Of a stretch of DNA of 64,000 nucleotides, positions 10,901 to 20,200 are shown piece by piece. Location of the stretch: the NCBI RefSeq assembly GCF_000328475.2, contig NC_026487.1, forward strand, positions 186,001 through 250,000. Reading direction: 5' to 3'. Under the pieces are notes generated by a model. That model saw only the letters and a program-made list of their open reading frames with translations. It ran no database searches and was not told where the DNA came from. The stretch comes from Mycosarcoma maydis. Its lineage: Eukaryota; Basidiomycota; Ustilaginomycetes; Ustilaginales. The position numbers were made by a program, and so were the translations under genes. Numbering within the stretch: the stretch's first letter is position 1; every line of letters begins with the position of its first letter.

Positions 10901-13408
10901 TATCACCGCCGGTGGGGCTACTACAAGCCGCTCTACATTCTGCTGTTCAAGCTCTCCAATCTGGTCATCATCGGCGTCCTGGCCAAGGACAACTGCCTCT
11001 TCCGCTCGTATCCCACCCGGACCATGCTGGTTGTGCAGCAGGGCACGCTCATTGCTGTCATGGCTTCGTTGCTCGGACTGCATCTCTTGCTTCGGCCGTT
11101 TGTTGACAAGATCGGCAACCGATCCGAGATGGTCTCGCGTGTCGGCTACGTCTGCACGGCCATTATTGGTCTGCTTGTCGCGCTCAACGTGCAAGGATCA
11201 ACCGTGTACAACACCACGATCCTCTACATTATTCAGGGCTTCACTTACTGCGCCAACATCTACTTTGCGCTCATAGGCATGTCGTTCGTTGCGCATCAGG
11301 TCAAAAGGTGGCAGAGCCGTGTGGACTATACGATCGACATCTTTTCTCCCGTACTCGACATCACCAAGCATATCAAGCGTCGCGTGTGGGAAGAGACGCT
11401 ATCAATCCTCATCCTTTGCGGTCGCGAGTACCACATGCCGCTTGAGCAGGTGATTGCGTTTTCCGTCTCCGACGACGAGCAGTGGCCGCCTTACCTGATT
11501 GATTTCCAGGGCTCGGTTGCGGAGCGTCACATTGAGAACCTTAAGATCGTCAAGCAGATCGGCATCGAGGCATATCGTGACCAAGTCGACGTTTCTCGCA
11601 CCCAACAAGGCATGCGTCGCCAAAGGCTCCTGCGCACCATCCAGAGCGACTTTGCAGGACCCGACGCGTACTGGCGACCCACAGAGCCGCCGTTCGCGTC
11701 TGGCGTCATGTCATTCTTCGGAAAGGCGTTTTTGGTGCCTTTTCCACCAACGCTGGTCATGCGCTACGACGAGGGCAACCAACACGAAGTGACATTGTCC
11801 CGCATCGAAGACTTGGAAGCTTTCGTCGACCAAAATTCGGATCCCAAGATCGTCAGCAAAAAGATGGTCCGCCAGGCTTTGCGTGCGTTGGAGGGTCAAA
11901 AGGTGTTCTGTCCGTATGTCTGCAATATCCAGATTGGCGATGCGACCAGCGGCATGGCGTTTGTCGACAAGCTGTTTGGGCGCATCTCGGAACGGCGTAA
12001 AGCTTTGCCAAGATTCGGCGTGCGCGCATCAGCCGCGGGCGGTCGCTCAGAATACGTGCTTGCGACGCCGATCTCGTATGTCGAAGGCACCCTCAAGATC
12101 GAACGTCGAAACGAGTTTGTTTGGGCTGGCTACAATTTCGACGGTGGGTTTCAAGTCTCGATCGTATTCGAAGAGGGTAGAATGAAGCAAGCATCTGGTG
12201 GCATCACTCTGGTTCGGAGGCAAGTTGAGGTGAGCGCATCGCGCGCGTTTGGTCTTAGCGAAGACTTTGAGATGAACGCTACACTTTCGCGGTTCCTGCA
12301 AGACAACGAGCGACTGGTGATCGAGCGTGTAGGCCTGGTGGACAAGGCGCTGCGCAAGTATCGACGCCACTTTGAGCGTGAGGCGCAGTGGAAGGAGCGC
12401 GTGCTACCGTATTCGTTCCTCACGGACGTGTTTGACAACGACGGGCTGAGCCCGCTCGGTCTGCGCATGGCGTTGGTCGAAACGGGATGTGCACGCAGCA
12501 TGCGCAATCTGCCCGTCCAGTATGAAGGCAGTATCACGCTTATGTACGAGCGGCTAGCGGCGATCAATCGCTCGGCTGTGCATCGATTCTGGTGGATGTT
12601 TTTTGACGAACTCTGGCGGCTCAACAGCAACGACTACAGCCAGTTGCGAAAGTTCAGGCGCAGCTTTTCGCCGCAGTATCCGAGTTCGATTGCTTACCGA
12701 CCCATGCCGAGGAGCGAGCTCGAGAGATTTTTGCACAAGCGCGGATTGTGGAAGAAAGCGGGTGCTAACGGTGGGCCGTTCAATCGAGGGTTGTTGAACC
12801 GCATCTACTTTTCGCTCAATGAGATCGTGTTTGCAGGGCATCACGATGGACGTCTCATCAAGCCACGCAGAGGATGGTCGGACCAACACGGGCAAGGGGC
12901 ACACAAGTCGGATGCGCGCCACCAGGACGCGTTCCTAGACGCAGTTGACTCGGAGCTATGTCGAGCTGCAACGATCAAAGTGGGACTCGGACACGATGCG
13001 ACGCAGGCGAGACGCCAAGACTTTTGCACGATCGACAACCAAGCATGCTCTTGGCTTGATGTTGCGAGCGCAGGCCATGCGAGACAAGACCGATCGTGGG
13101 GGATGACAGCTAACGCCTCGATTACACCTTCGCAGTACACCGGAGGTGGCACAGCCTACTCGACCGACAGCGTCGTCGTGCGCACAGCCTATCGGTGGGA
13201 ACAGCGCATGCACGCTCACGCCACCGACACCGCATGGCAGCGCTTTAAAGTGCGAGCGTTGCAGTGGTTGTCGCTGCACCCCGTAGTGCTCAACTTGGAG
13301 CGCGAGAAACTGTACCTCTACCTGAAACTCGTGCGTGTCGACGACGCGCCAAGCCGCAGCGAGAGGTACGAACTGCTCAAGCCGAGTAGCAGGCAACCAT
13401 ACACTTGA
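7922..13408 (+). CDS. Giant multi-pass membrane protein with disordered N-terminal half
   Basis: The frame from ATG 7922 to TGA 13406-13408 encodes 1828 residues without a visible intron. An upstream in-frame GTG at 7895 is not a credible start. Residues 1-700 are Ser/Pro/Gln-rich and look disordered. About eight hydrophobic segments follow between residues 710 and 1120 (for example WAVGWLGIIFDIVIG, VIFFVVWIIITALAL, LIAVMASLLGLHLLL and YVCTAIIGLLVAL). A conserved-looking loop-helix stretch, FLYNSYHRRWGYYKPLY, lies among them. The C-terminal 700 residues are soluble and mixed alpha/beta. The segment before the last helices faintly recalls fungal TRP-like/flavin-carrier membrane domains, but this is only an impression. 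It could equally be a fungal-specific family of unknown function. It converges with the Saf4-type gene, 161 bp apart. Confidence 0.85.
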   Translation: MPSLNHITQADPSDSERNPPPRPASLSLRAPRSASVQQLVSRWETQPLASLFPSSPSSSSTAPSNLTPLQTLSSNSALSSAPTHFGPTPAHRALLAAPVNATNATLGPLDWTPKYGLPAHHARPSPLCLATKHLPPSSPKSPSRANPFSDSNRISLDSPHQRHHLMPLRSVQPAQTIPSPISPSSDAGRSSHLERPPPSPSPFSPASQPDTPQSTIDTVASKTPIPKHTAPALDQTGLAPSTYTQPSTESNLDASTVPDTHVNQLSNHFSSQNERSDVPLPAGPRPSRPGTNKLSDVPRNHVVPLATKDGLVKPSSNTHIFDLDAKVPLGTSKYLPSSFRQNASVQPAPIPQRSSSHLSATSTTTLGAQPAESWCAEDSSSIPLLPASSIQANAPISSSVKAQATLWKDLVSNEISRDAVDSNDDAHLLPVSADQVFRRDAAPIHLPALEEYLRNPFLFGDPVFTDSHLVCTDQEKQLFGLDQALLPQTASESPLSSRLGALDIDKSHLGQSRTKSRLAQLEVAGGQIHCPALLYPSSIDPAGTSRSERALRRRTVAQVSKQRSSSSQPSKPNHSKHNTESDTDDADRLLASSTGRKTSRRDEILDKLADDVTVVNAQDERALESDDDATLKADDAFEAEKVASRISARLTKSRDASTQSGISEPPCEGVSSKLSTVSNPVTRKQMFPPLMLLKENNLDELKSNAIGPRKPPGGIWAVGWLGIIFDIVIGVEGSTFAAGILRLESLRDLFQMMTIQLHFQRYFDSSDPTSTASKVFKFLLQTLPAVLGFDLVSVFGYAVIFFVVWIIITALALWRFWLMTKAHNPNKTVEGYDSQGWIYKSASRGTRFANTCLVFVLGLLYLPLSKLAIDALVWSSDFWPVPNPYKGGIDDPVPGALLGDPDIWHAPLDFCYTTTMRKDAFNWAYIILPMAVLTIVFYTLWYPYKLMMTIKEMLPNVSKFNELGRKRSEEEMQIYYQRLLNRDKSPFNFLYNSYHRRWGYYKPLYILLFKLSNLVIIGVLAKDNCLFRSYPTRTMLVVQQGTLIAVMASLLGLHLLLRPFVDKIGNRSEMVSRVGYVCTAIIGLLVALNVQGSTVYNTTILYIIQGFTYCANIYFALIGMSFVAHQVKRWQSRVDYTIDIFSPVLDITKHIKRRVWEETLSILILCGREYHMPLEQVIAFSVSDDEQWPPYLIDFQGSVAERHIENLKIVKQIGIEAYRDQVDVSRTQQGMRRQRLLRTIQSDFAGPDAYWRPTEPPFASGVMSFFGKAFLVPFPPTLVMRYDEGNQHEVTLSRIEDLEAFVDQNSDPKIVSKKMVRQALRALEGQKVFCPYVCNIQIGDATSGMAFVDKLFGRISERRKALPRFGVRASAAGGRSEYVLATPISYVEGTLKIERRNEFVWAGYNFDGGFQVSIVFEEGRMKQASGGITLVRRQVEVSASRAFGLSEDFEMNATLSRFLQDNERLVIERVGLVDKALRKYRRHFEREAQWKERVLPYSFLTDVFDNDGLSPLGLRMALVETGCARSMRNLPVQYEGSITLMYERLAAINRSAVHRFWWMFFDELWRLNSNDYSQLRKFRRSFSPQYPSSIAYRPMPRSELERFLHKRGLWKKAGANGGPFNRGLLNRIYFSLNEIVFAGHHDGRLIKPRRGWSDQHGQGAHKSDARHQDAFLDAVDSELCRAATIKVGLGHDATQARRQDFCTIDNQACSWLDVASAGHARQDRSWGMTANASITPSQYTGGGTAYSTDSVVVRTAYRWEQRMHAHATDTAWQRFKVRALQWLSLHPVVLNLEREKLYLYLKLVRVDDAPSRSERYELLKPSSRQPYT

Positions 13409-13569
13409 TCAACGATCAATCACGAATGCTGTACGCTGAGCTTGTGATGCCGAAAGCTGAGCCATCGCCAATCAGAACATGTTTGGTGCATGGGGTATCA
13501 TTCTGCTTGGTACGAACGGGGGTATGGGTGATAGTGCAAGACAAGTTGTGAGCGAGAGAGCGATGCGTT

Positions 13570-14463
13570 TCACATGCGTTTGGATGGCTTTGATGCGGTG
13601 ATGGAGGAGGAGCGGGTGGACGAACGCGGCTTGACAAGTGATTGTGTGAGTGGTGGAGAGGTGCGGGTGGTGTTGGAGAGGAATGGATCGCGCTTTCTGA
13701 GCGTGTTTGCGAGGATGTGTGCCTTGAGCTTGTGTACAGTTTGCGTCGATGTGGTTGGTGAGACTCGGCAATTGGAGCGAGCATGGATCCATGCTGAGCG
13801 ATCCTTCTCGGACTGAGTTGACGAGGTGCGAGACAAGTGCAGATGGTCGTTCCACGCAATGCGACGCTTGATCTGCTGATCGGTCTGCATCTGCCTTACT
13901 GCTTGCGTCTTTTGTTCGCGCAACGTGGCTCTTAGTGCGGCATTGGAGGTGTAAGGATCCTTACTGCATAGCTGTGCGCGCTCGAGTTGAATGATTCTCT
14001 CGTGGTTCTCCTTGATCCGACGCTGTTGTGTGGAATCACGCTCGATCTTGGCGAATGCATCATGCTGCTTGTCGGAATCGTACACGGCATGGCCTGCGGA
14101 TTGCTCTGGATGCCACTCTTGGTGCTGCCTGCGGGCTCCTGTGCCTAGCGTGTACTGGGCGTTTTGGGGATCTGTGAGAATGTCGAATTTCGCCGAGCAG
14201 CTACATTTGCAAGTGAACGTCCAGATACGTGTGCTGAGATACCAGTCGGTCGGCCGTTTTTCCGCATTGAAACGGGTGCCTTGTACATGATGCGCACTGC
14301 ATGTCGAGCAGATTACGTGGAACGGCAGCTCGAAGCGCACCACCAACATGGCATGTGTGCCAAGACGCCGCGCTCGACTCGCCAACGCATCAGTCGCGTT
14401 GAACCGCACACGTCGTGGATCCGAATCGGGTGGCCGATACCGACCCATGTTGAACCCCTGCAT
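13570..14463 (-). CDS. Saf4/CCDC130-type splicing factor of the Yju2 (CWC16) family
   Basis: The frame runs from ATG 14463 to TGA 13570-13572 and gives 297 residues. It opens with MQGFNMGRYRPPDSDP, the signature start of the CCDC130/Saf4 branch. An in-frame ATG 14 codons upstream would add residues unlike the family. The domain continues with RARRLG, VVRFELPF, the zinc pair C52/C55 in CSTC, RFNAEK and the TDPQNAQY block. The second zinc site reads CKCSC (C85, C87, C89) instead of the family's usual CXXC, so the ligand spacing is unusual. The C-terminal half is basic and coiled-coil-like (residues about 135-215), then Ser/Arg-rich. Known role of the family: spliceosome-associated factors acting around the catalytic steps and weak-intron recognition. 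It is divergent from the OB-fold gene, with 705 bp between starts. Confidence 0.85.
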   Translation of the reverse strand: MQGFNMGRYRPPDSDPRRVRFNATDALASRARRLGTHAMLVVRFELPFHVICSTCSAHHVQGTRFNAEKRPTDWYLSTRIWTFTCKCSCSAKFDILTDPQNAQYTLGTGARRQHQEWHPEQSAGHAVYDSDKQHDAFAKIERDSTQQRRIKENHERIIQLERAQLCSKDPYTSNAALRATLREQKTQAVRQMQTDQQIKRRIAWNDHLHLSRTSSTQSEKDRSAWIHARSNCRVSPTTSTQTVHKLKAHILANTLRKRDPFLSNTTRTSPPLTQSLVKPRSSTRSSSITASKPSKRM

Positions 14464-15168
14464 CGTGACAAGTGCCTGCCAGTGCGTACCACATGCATAC
14501 ACCAAGCATGATGGTAGTCATCCGTCAAGACCTCCCGAATCGTCAATCACGAATCCAAGATCCACCTCGCACTCAAATTGTAAATCTTCGATAGTATATG
14601 TATGTCCAGCCACTCTAACAGCGACCCCCCATGCCCGTTGGTCAAAGATTCACAATTCAGAGCACTCACAGGACTGACTGCGCAGAACAATCGCGAATAC
14701 GCACAGAACCGCTTGCATATTCTGGAGCGCGTGGCCTAGCTAGGCCTGACCTGTGTATGTGCAACTGTGTAGGTGTCTCTCGGTGTGTATGCCTAAGCGT
14801 CTCAACAGAATCCAATGCAGATACAAGCCATATGCCCCGATTTAAGCAGCGGTCTCCCGATTTGCAACCTAAAGGCGAGGTTGGCGCACTTTCTTCAACC
14901 CTCGTGACTCACGACTCGGTTGCCACTCAATCACGAATATCGTGAATCGTGAATCTATGAATCACGGATGTTGCGCGTGTGGAGTTTCAGCGGACCAACA
15001 CATACATCACGCATGGTGCACGATTGACGATTCACGATTGACGATTGGGTCGTGGGTTGCAACACGGAGACACACCCTACCGCTGACGATTGTACTCTAG
15101 CACATGGACATGATCACGTCGTGGTCGGCTTGCTCATCCGGATCAGCTGGACGTGCCTATGTGATGCG
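14464..15168. repeat. Bidirectional promoter region with CACGAWT repeats
   Basis: The region lies between two outward-transcribed genes (Saf4-type and OB-fold). Repeat sites occur at about 14540-14556, 14925-14970 and 15015-15050, the last as closely spaced CGATTGACGATT units. No gene is seen inside. An open frame into the OB-fold gene begins with GTG at 15052, inside the repeat cluster, and was not used as its start. Confidence 0.6.
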
Positions 15169-17013
15169 ATGATGCGCAGTGTCGTCTTTCTTGCAGCGCC
15201 AACGCTGTGCCAGCTGACGCCGCACACAGCACGCCGGACGAGCCTGGACATTGGTGCAGACGCTCGAGTTGTAGTGGACGAGACGCGAGATGCTGCGCTG
15301 GTAGACGATGCGCAACAGGTGGCCGACTCGGTCGACGCTTACGATGCACACGGCTGGGAGGAGGCCTCGATTGCGCGTTCCGAGATCGCTGATGCTCGCG
15401 GCGCGGTTTCACGCGAGCTGCTGGATGCGGTGCAAGATCGTGCGAGGCGCAACAAGCGGGTGCGCATCCGAAGCCCAGTGTTGGTGATCGAAACGCCGGA
15501 ACGGCGCGTGGAGCGCACTCCGAGCCGTGTGCCAAACGGTGCTGCACAAGATCCGTGCCCAGTGGAGGCGGACAAGAGTCGCGTGGTTCTAGGAGAGCTC
15601 AGCGACGACGAGCACAAGCACGTAGACGGCAGATATGTGCCAGACGTGCATGTGAGCAATGTACGATGTAGTACGCGTAAGCGCGATGTGGCTGAGGGAG
15701 GAAGCGTTGGAGCGATGCGAGCGTGCGATCTGTCGCTACTGGCGGGAGCGCGTGCCTCGGATTCGACACGTGCGTTTGCACCAGTCGCCACTCGCAAGGT
15801 GCACGCAATCCAAGCACCAGCACCACCATCGGCGACGCAACATGTCGATTCAACGCCGCCATCCGCATCGACGCTGCCGATACGTGCGCCGATGCCTGGC
15901 AACACGTCGTCCACCAGAGTGCCACAAACGTGTGGTTTCACATTCTTCTCGAAACATGCTCGTCCATCGTCGTGCTCGGTACAGCACGACAACACAATCG
16001 ACCACACGCGCTCGCTTCCGACAGCCAACGACAACGCTCGTCCATGCGCGTCCCATGCGGATGTCACCATGCCAACATCGGATGGTCGCATACAAGAATC
16101 AACGTCGCTCGTGTCGCTGCCGACGATGAACGTGTTCGCTGCACCGCACGATTCAGCCTTGTTCAACGCGAGCCTCAGCCGTACCTCCTCTGCACCTTGC
16201 GACGATCAGGCGCAGCAGTCCATCCAGCCTCCACCCACGCTCCACTTTAGCCTGGCGCATGTGACTCGCGTGGAGCGCATCCTGGCCCACCCTACGCAGT
16301 TCGTCGGCTCGCAGATCGCGGTAGAGCAAATGCGCGCAGGTGGTGTGACGAACAAGGTGAATCTGCTCGTGGTGGTCAAGGAGGTAGGCGAGGTAGAACT
16401 GGTTCGCGATCGGGTGCGAGTGGATTCGGCGGGGCAGGCGGGGCAGGCGGGGCAGGCGACTCGGTCGACAAGAGGTCGGTTGCACGATGGTAGAACCGAA
16501 CGAGTAGCCCTGGTTGTTATGGATGGGAGTATCTCAAGCATTGCGCGGTGGGTAGACGATGTGAGGAGCTCGGATATCAGTGTTGTAGATGAGGTGGAAT
16601 CCAAGTGTTTGCTCCAACTGGTGGTGTGGGGTGAGCTTGCGCGCGAATGGGTAGCTAGCGCGACGCTTGATGTGAGCAGCCAACAAGCATCGCGATGCTC
16701 GCCTAGTCTGCGCCCAACGCCGCTCCGACCAGGCGACGTTATTTCGGTCTGCAACGTCTCGCTCTCGCGCTCCACGGCTTGTTCTACATGCTCGACGCGC
16801 GGCTTGCGCCGAGGCACGCGTCTCGGCTCGCACCCAATCGCGCCCACAGCGCACGCCTCACCAGCCAACAACTCTACCATCGAACTCTGCTACCGCTCTA
16901 CCGTCCTTTCCCCCCTCGACAACGCCAGAAACTTCCACCCCTCCCTCGCCGCTTTCGACCTCAAGTCCAAAAATGTAGACAGACTCCGCAGACTCTGGTT
17001 ATCGTCATGCTAG
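15169..17013 (+). CDS. Unknown protein with a probable C-terminal OB fold
   Basis: The frame from ATG 15169 to the stop at 17011-17013 gives 614 residues. The start is uncertain: GTG 15052 is in frame, and a spliced upstream exon cannot be excluded. Residues 1-360 are polar and poorly conserved in character. The last 230 residues alternate beta-strand-like blocks: VNLLVVVKEVGEVELV, a loop with a GQAGQAGQA repeat, RVALVVMDGS, LQLVVWGELAREWV, LRPGDVISVCNVSLSR and STIELCYRSTVLSP. A helix FDLKSKNVDRLRRLW ends the protein. The order (core strand, DG turn, LxVWG strand, GDVIxxxNV strand) is that of OB folds in RPA70-like single-strand DNA-binding proteins. It also faintly recalls shieldin-2. The fold assignment is inference and the function is unknown. 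It converges with the GATA gene, 268 bp apart. Confidence 0.6.
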   Translation: MMRSVVFLAAPTLCQLTPHTARRTSLDIGADARVVVDETRDAALVDDAQQVADSVDAYDAHGWEEASIARSEIADARGAVSRELLDAVQDRARRNKRVRIRSPVLVIETPERRVERTPSRVPNGAAQDPCPVEADKSRVVLGELSDDEHKHVDGRYVPDVHVSNVRCSTRKRDVAEGGSVGAMRACDLSLLAGARASDSTRAFAPVATRKVHAIQAPAPPSATQHVDSTPPSASTLPIRAPMPGNTSSTRVPQTCGFTFFSKHARPSSCSVQHDNTIDHTRSLPTANDNARPCASHADVTMPTSDGRIQESTSLVSLPTMNVFAAPHDSALFNASLSRTSSAPCDDQAQQSIQPPPTLHFSLAHVTRVERILAHPTQFVGSQIAVEQMRAGGVTNKVNLLVVVKEVGEVELVRDRVRVDSAGQAGQAGQATRSTRGRLHDGRTERVALVVMDGSISSIARWVDDVRSSDISVVDEVESKCLLQLVVWGELAREWVASATLDVSSQQASRCSPSLRPTPLRPGDVISVCNVSLSRSTACSTCSTRGLRRGTRLGSHPIAPTAHASPANNSTIELCYRSTVLSPLDNARNFHPSLAAFDLKSKNVDRLRRLWLSSC

Positions 17014-17281
17014 TCGTCAGTGTCCGGTCGCTCTTGCCATTCCCAATTCACTCGCTAACTGTACCCTCCCAGATCAATTCACTCGTGACTTGCCCTTGTG
17101 AATCCACGCTCTCTGAACAATCACCAACATAACACTCGTGACTGACAAGAGGAATCATCAGTTCATCCACGAGTCGCTACAAGTACACGAGAAAGAGCTA
17201 ACAAACCGACAAGCCAGCACACGAGCAACCTTCGCGGATCAAGAGATGGCCAGCGAGCTCAATCGTGAATGACGAATGTAT

Positions 17282-20200
17282 TCACCACCAACTTCCAGCT
17301 TGAGGTGTGCCTGCTTCGCCCAAATCGATTGTGCTGATCGCATTGGCACATATCGAGCCACTGGAAGCGCAATGGTTTGCGCTCAACATTCGACCGAATT
17401 CGCTATCGCGCCTGGCGCATCCGCCACTGCTACCTGGCCTGCTTGTCGAATTGGGCGTTGCAGCCAAATCGAGCATGACGCTATCGTGACCGTTGCCAAG
17501 GTTGCTAGGTGTACCGACTCCGCCTGCAATATCGATCGTGGAGCCAACACCATCTCGGCTACCAGCAAGAGCATGGTTGCGAGTGTCGCTGACGCCGTTG
17601 CTATCGTTGCTGCTGCTATTGCTCGTGTTGACGCTCGCGATAATGTCCGCGCTCGAGCTCGATGCCGCATCGTTGAGCGCCAACCCGGAGCTAAAAGGAT
17701 TGTGAATGCCCGCTGCTGCGGCTACCGAGGCAGTGGCACCCAGCGGATCCTGCGCAAAGAATGCTGGAAACTTTTCAGCCGCTTGGTGCACTGCATATGC
17801 CAACGCTGGGTGTGCCGAAAACGCAGCTGATAGCGTCTGCATGTCCGTGTGACTAGGCAGCGCAACTGAAATGCATGGCGAGGTGGCTGAAGTCGTGGAT
17901 CCTGTGGATCCCGTGCGCGTGCTGTTTGAGCCAGACATGGACGGTGGGCCTGAAGGTTGCTGCTGCTGCTGCTGTTGTTGTTGTTGTTGTTGTTGTTGTT
18001 GCTGCTGTTGCTGCTGTTGCTGCTGCTGTTGTTGTTGTTGTTGTTGTTGTTGCTGCTGTTGTTGCTGTTGTGACCAAGACGTCCAAGCGTAATTCGGTTC
18101 AGACGCGGTACCGGAGCCAGTTGCTGAAGCGGGAGAAGCACTGGATTGTTGCATGGGCACGCCCGTCGAAAATCGGTTGACAGCCGTGGTAAACGCATCG
18201 TTGAGCTGGTGTGCAATGTTTGGATCGGCCATTCCAGCGCCATTACCGCCGTTGTCCGCGGCGACACCCAGCGACGGCCAAGCAGGCTCGGGGAACGAGG
18301 CAGAACCGGGTGCCGATGTCGAGGCTGCCGACACGTCCACGCTTGTCTCACCACCGTGGATGTCGGGTTGCAGCTGGAACGTGACTGAATGAGACTTTGG
18401 TCTAGTTGGCCTGTCGATCGACATGGGCTCATCGGTGATCGACGAAGTCGACGTTGCGGCAGCTGCTGAACCTTCCGAAGTGGTCGTGGCGCTTTGCGGC
18501 TGCGGCGACGTGCGTCGTGAACCTGCAGCGGAAGCACGACCTCGCTTCTCGTCGTACCTCGATCGCTTCTTGATCACATCGGCTCGCATGGTGACCGGTC
18601 GGTGCTCGTTGTGCAATTTGAGATACAGGCCACACGCATTGCAGACCGTGTGACCAGCATCATCCTTCCTCCACAAGGGCGTCGTGTAGGTTCCGCAATT
18701 GAAGCACGATGTCATGTCCTCGCCACTTGGCGAGCCAGAGCGTGAGGGCGAACCGGCCCTCGATCCGGGCGCAGAGGCGCCGCCTGGAGTGGCGGATGGC
18801 GTAATGTGACCCGAGTGCGAGTGGCTATGGTGGCTCTTGAGACTCCTGGGTCGAGGCGTCTTGTGCAGCTTGAGGTAAAGACCACACGCGTTGCACAGCA
18901 GCAGGTCGTTGGGATCACGACGCCATAGCGGTGTGGAGGTAGCTCCACAATTGGTGCATTGAGCCTGCGTGGGATGCGCGCTTCCAGAGGCAAACGAGGC
19001 ACTAGGCGTACTGCCTCCAGGTGGGAGACCCTCGATCTTCTTGTTGTTGAGGTCTGGGTTGATGGCTGTGAAAGCAATTGAGCCGGCGATGCTGCGGCGA
19101 CCACGGCCCTTGTTCTTGGACATGCCATCCGAACACGAAACGGAGCTGTCGGTCGAATTTCGTTTGATGGCTGCTTTGGACGTGCTGGCGGCGGTGCAAG
19201 GACCGGGACTGGAGCCAGAGCGTCCGATGTTGGCCAGCGTTGGGCGCAAGGTGGGCGAAGAGGGAGCCGAGAGCGAATCGACAGGACGATCAGCACCCTG
19301 GAAGGGTCCGGCTTCGGGGGCCAGCAATGGAGTGGAGGGCACCGATACCGAGTTGCCGCGTGTACCAAACATGGGCGGCTGCATGACTCCAGCGTTTGTG
19401 GTCGAGATGGACGTGTCGATTTCGAGATGGTGGTCGCGGGAAGCGTTTGCAGTGCTCTCGTAGCTGCTGGACATTGGCAAGTGGGCGCCTTCGGGCAAGC
19501 GTAGAGAGGCGCCAGAGAGCGATGGAGTCGAATTGAGCCATTCGGGCTGCTGTACTTCGGCGTCGTGTCCAGCGGCGTGGGCGAGGTTTGCGCTCCAGTT
19601 GCTGCCAACGCTGCCATCGGGGGAAGGTTCTTTGGATTCGGGCCGGGAGGTGTTCTGGATGTGGGTACGCTGTGTCTGCTCTGCCAATTTACGGAAGGTT
19701 CGGAGCTCGTCGGCCATCTTCCTGGCTAGTTCCGAAGCCACCTTTTGGGGTTGCGGGTCGGTCTTTTTCCTCCTGATTTGCTTCAATTTGGCGGGGCCTG
19801 TCGACAGTCGGTTAAGACCTGACGAGGTGGTTGAGAGGGCCAAAGGGTTCTGCGGCGGCTTGGCGTCGGTCAGGTTCTGGTCGAAGGGAGCTTTAAAGTT
19901 GGGCAAGTCACCCACAGGCAAGCCGAGGTCGGCAAGGTCCATCTGTACATCCTCCATGCTACCGAGGCCGGCGAGCAAGCTGTCCAGAGGAGCGTTGAGA
20001 TCGATGTGATGGTTGAGCAACAGATCACGCTCCGTGGCTTCAATGTCTTCGAGCTTGTATCCGCCGGAAAGGTTTGGGAGGTCACTTTCGAGGCCGGCAC
20101 TGGCCATGATTTGATCAAAAGTGGCGTGCGTGTCGACGATGCTGATGTCAGAGGTGGAGTCGATGGCATCACTACTGCGTGTGTGGTTGGTGGAGCTCTG

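Noticed and set aside
17871..18092. Open frame with a long poly-cysteine run on the plus strand
   Set aside because: It is the complement of the polyglutamine codons of the GATA factor. There is no domain, and it is antisense to a well-supported gene.
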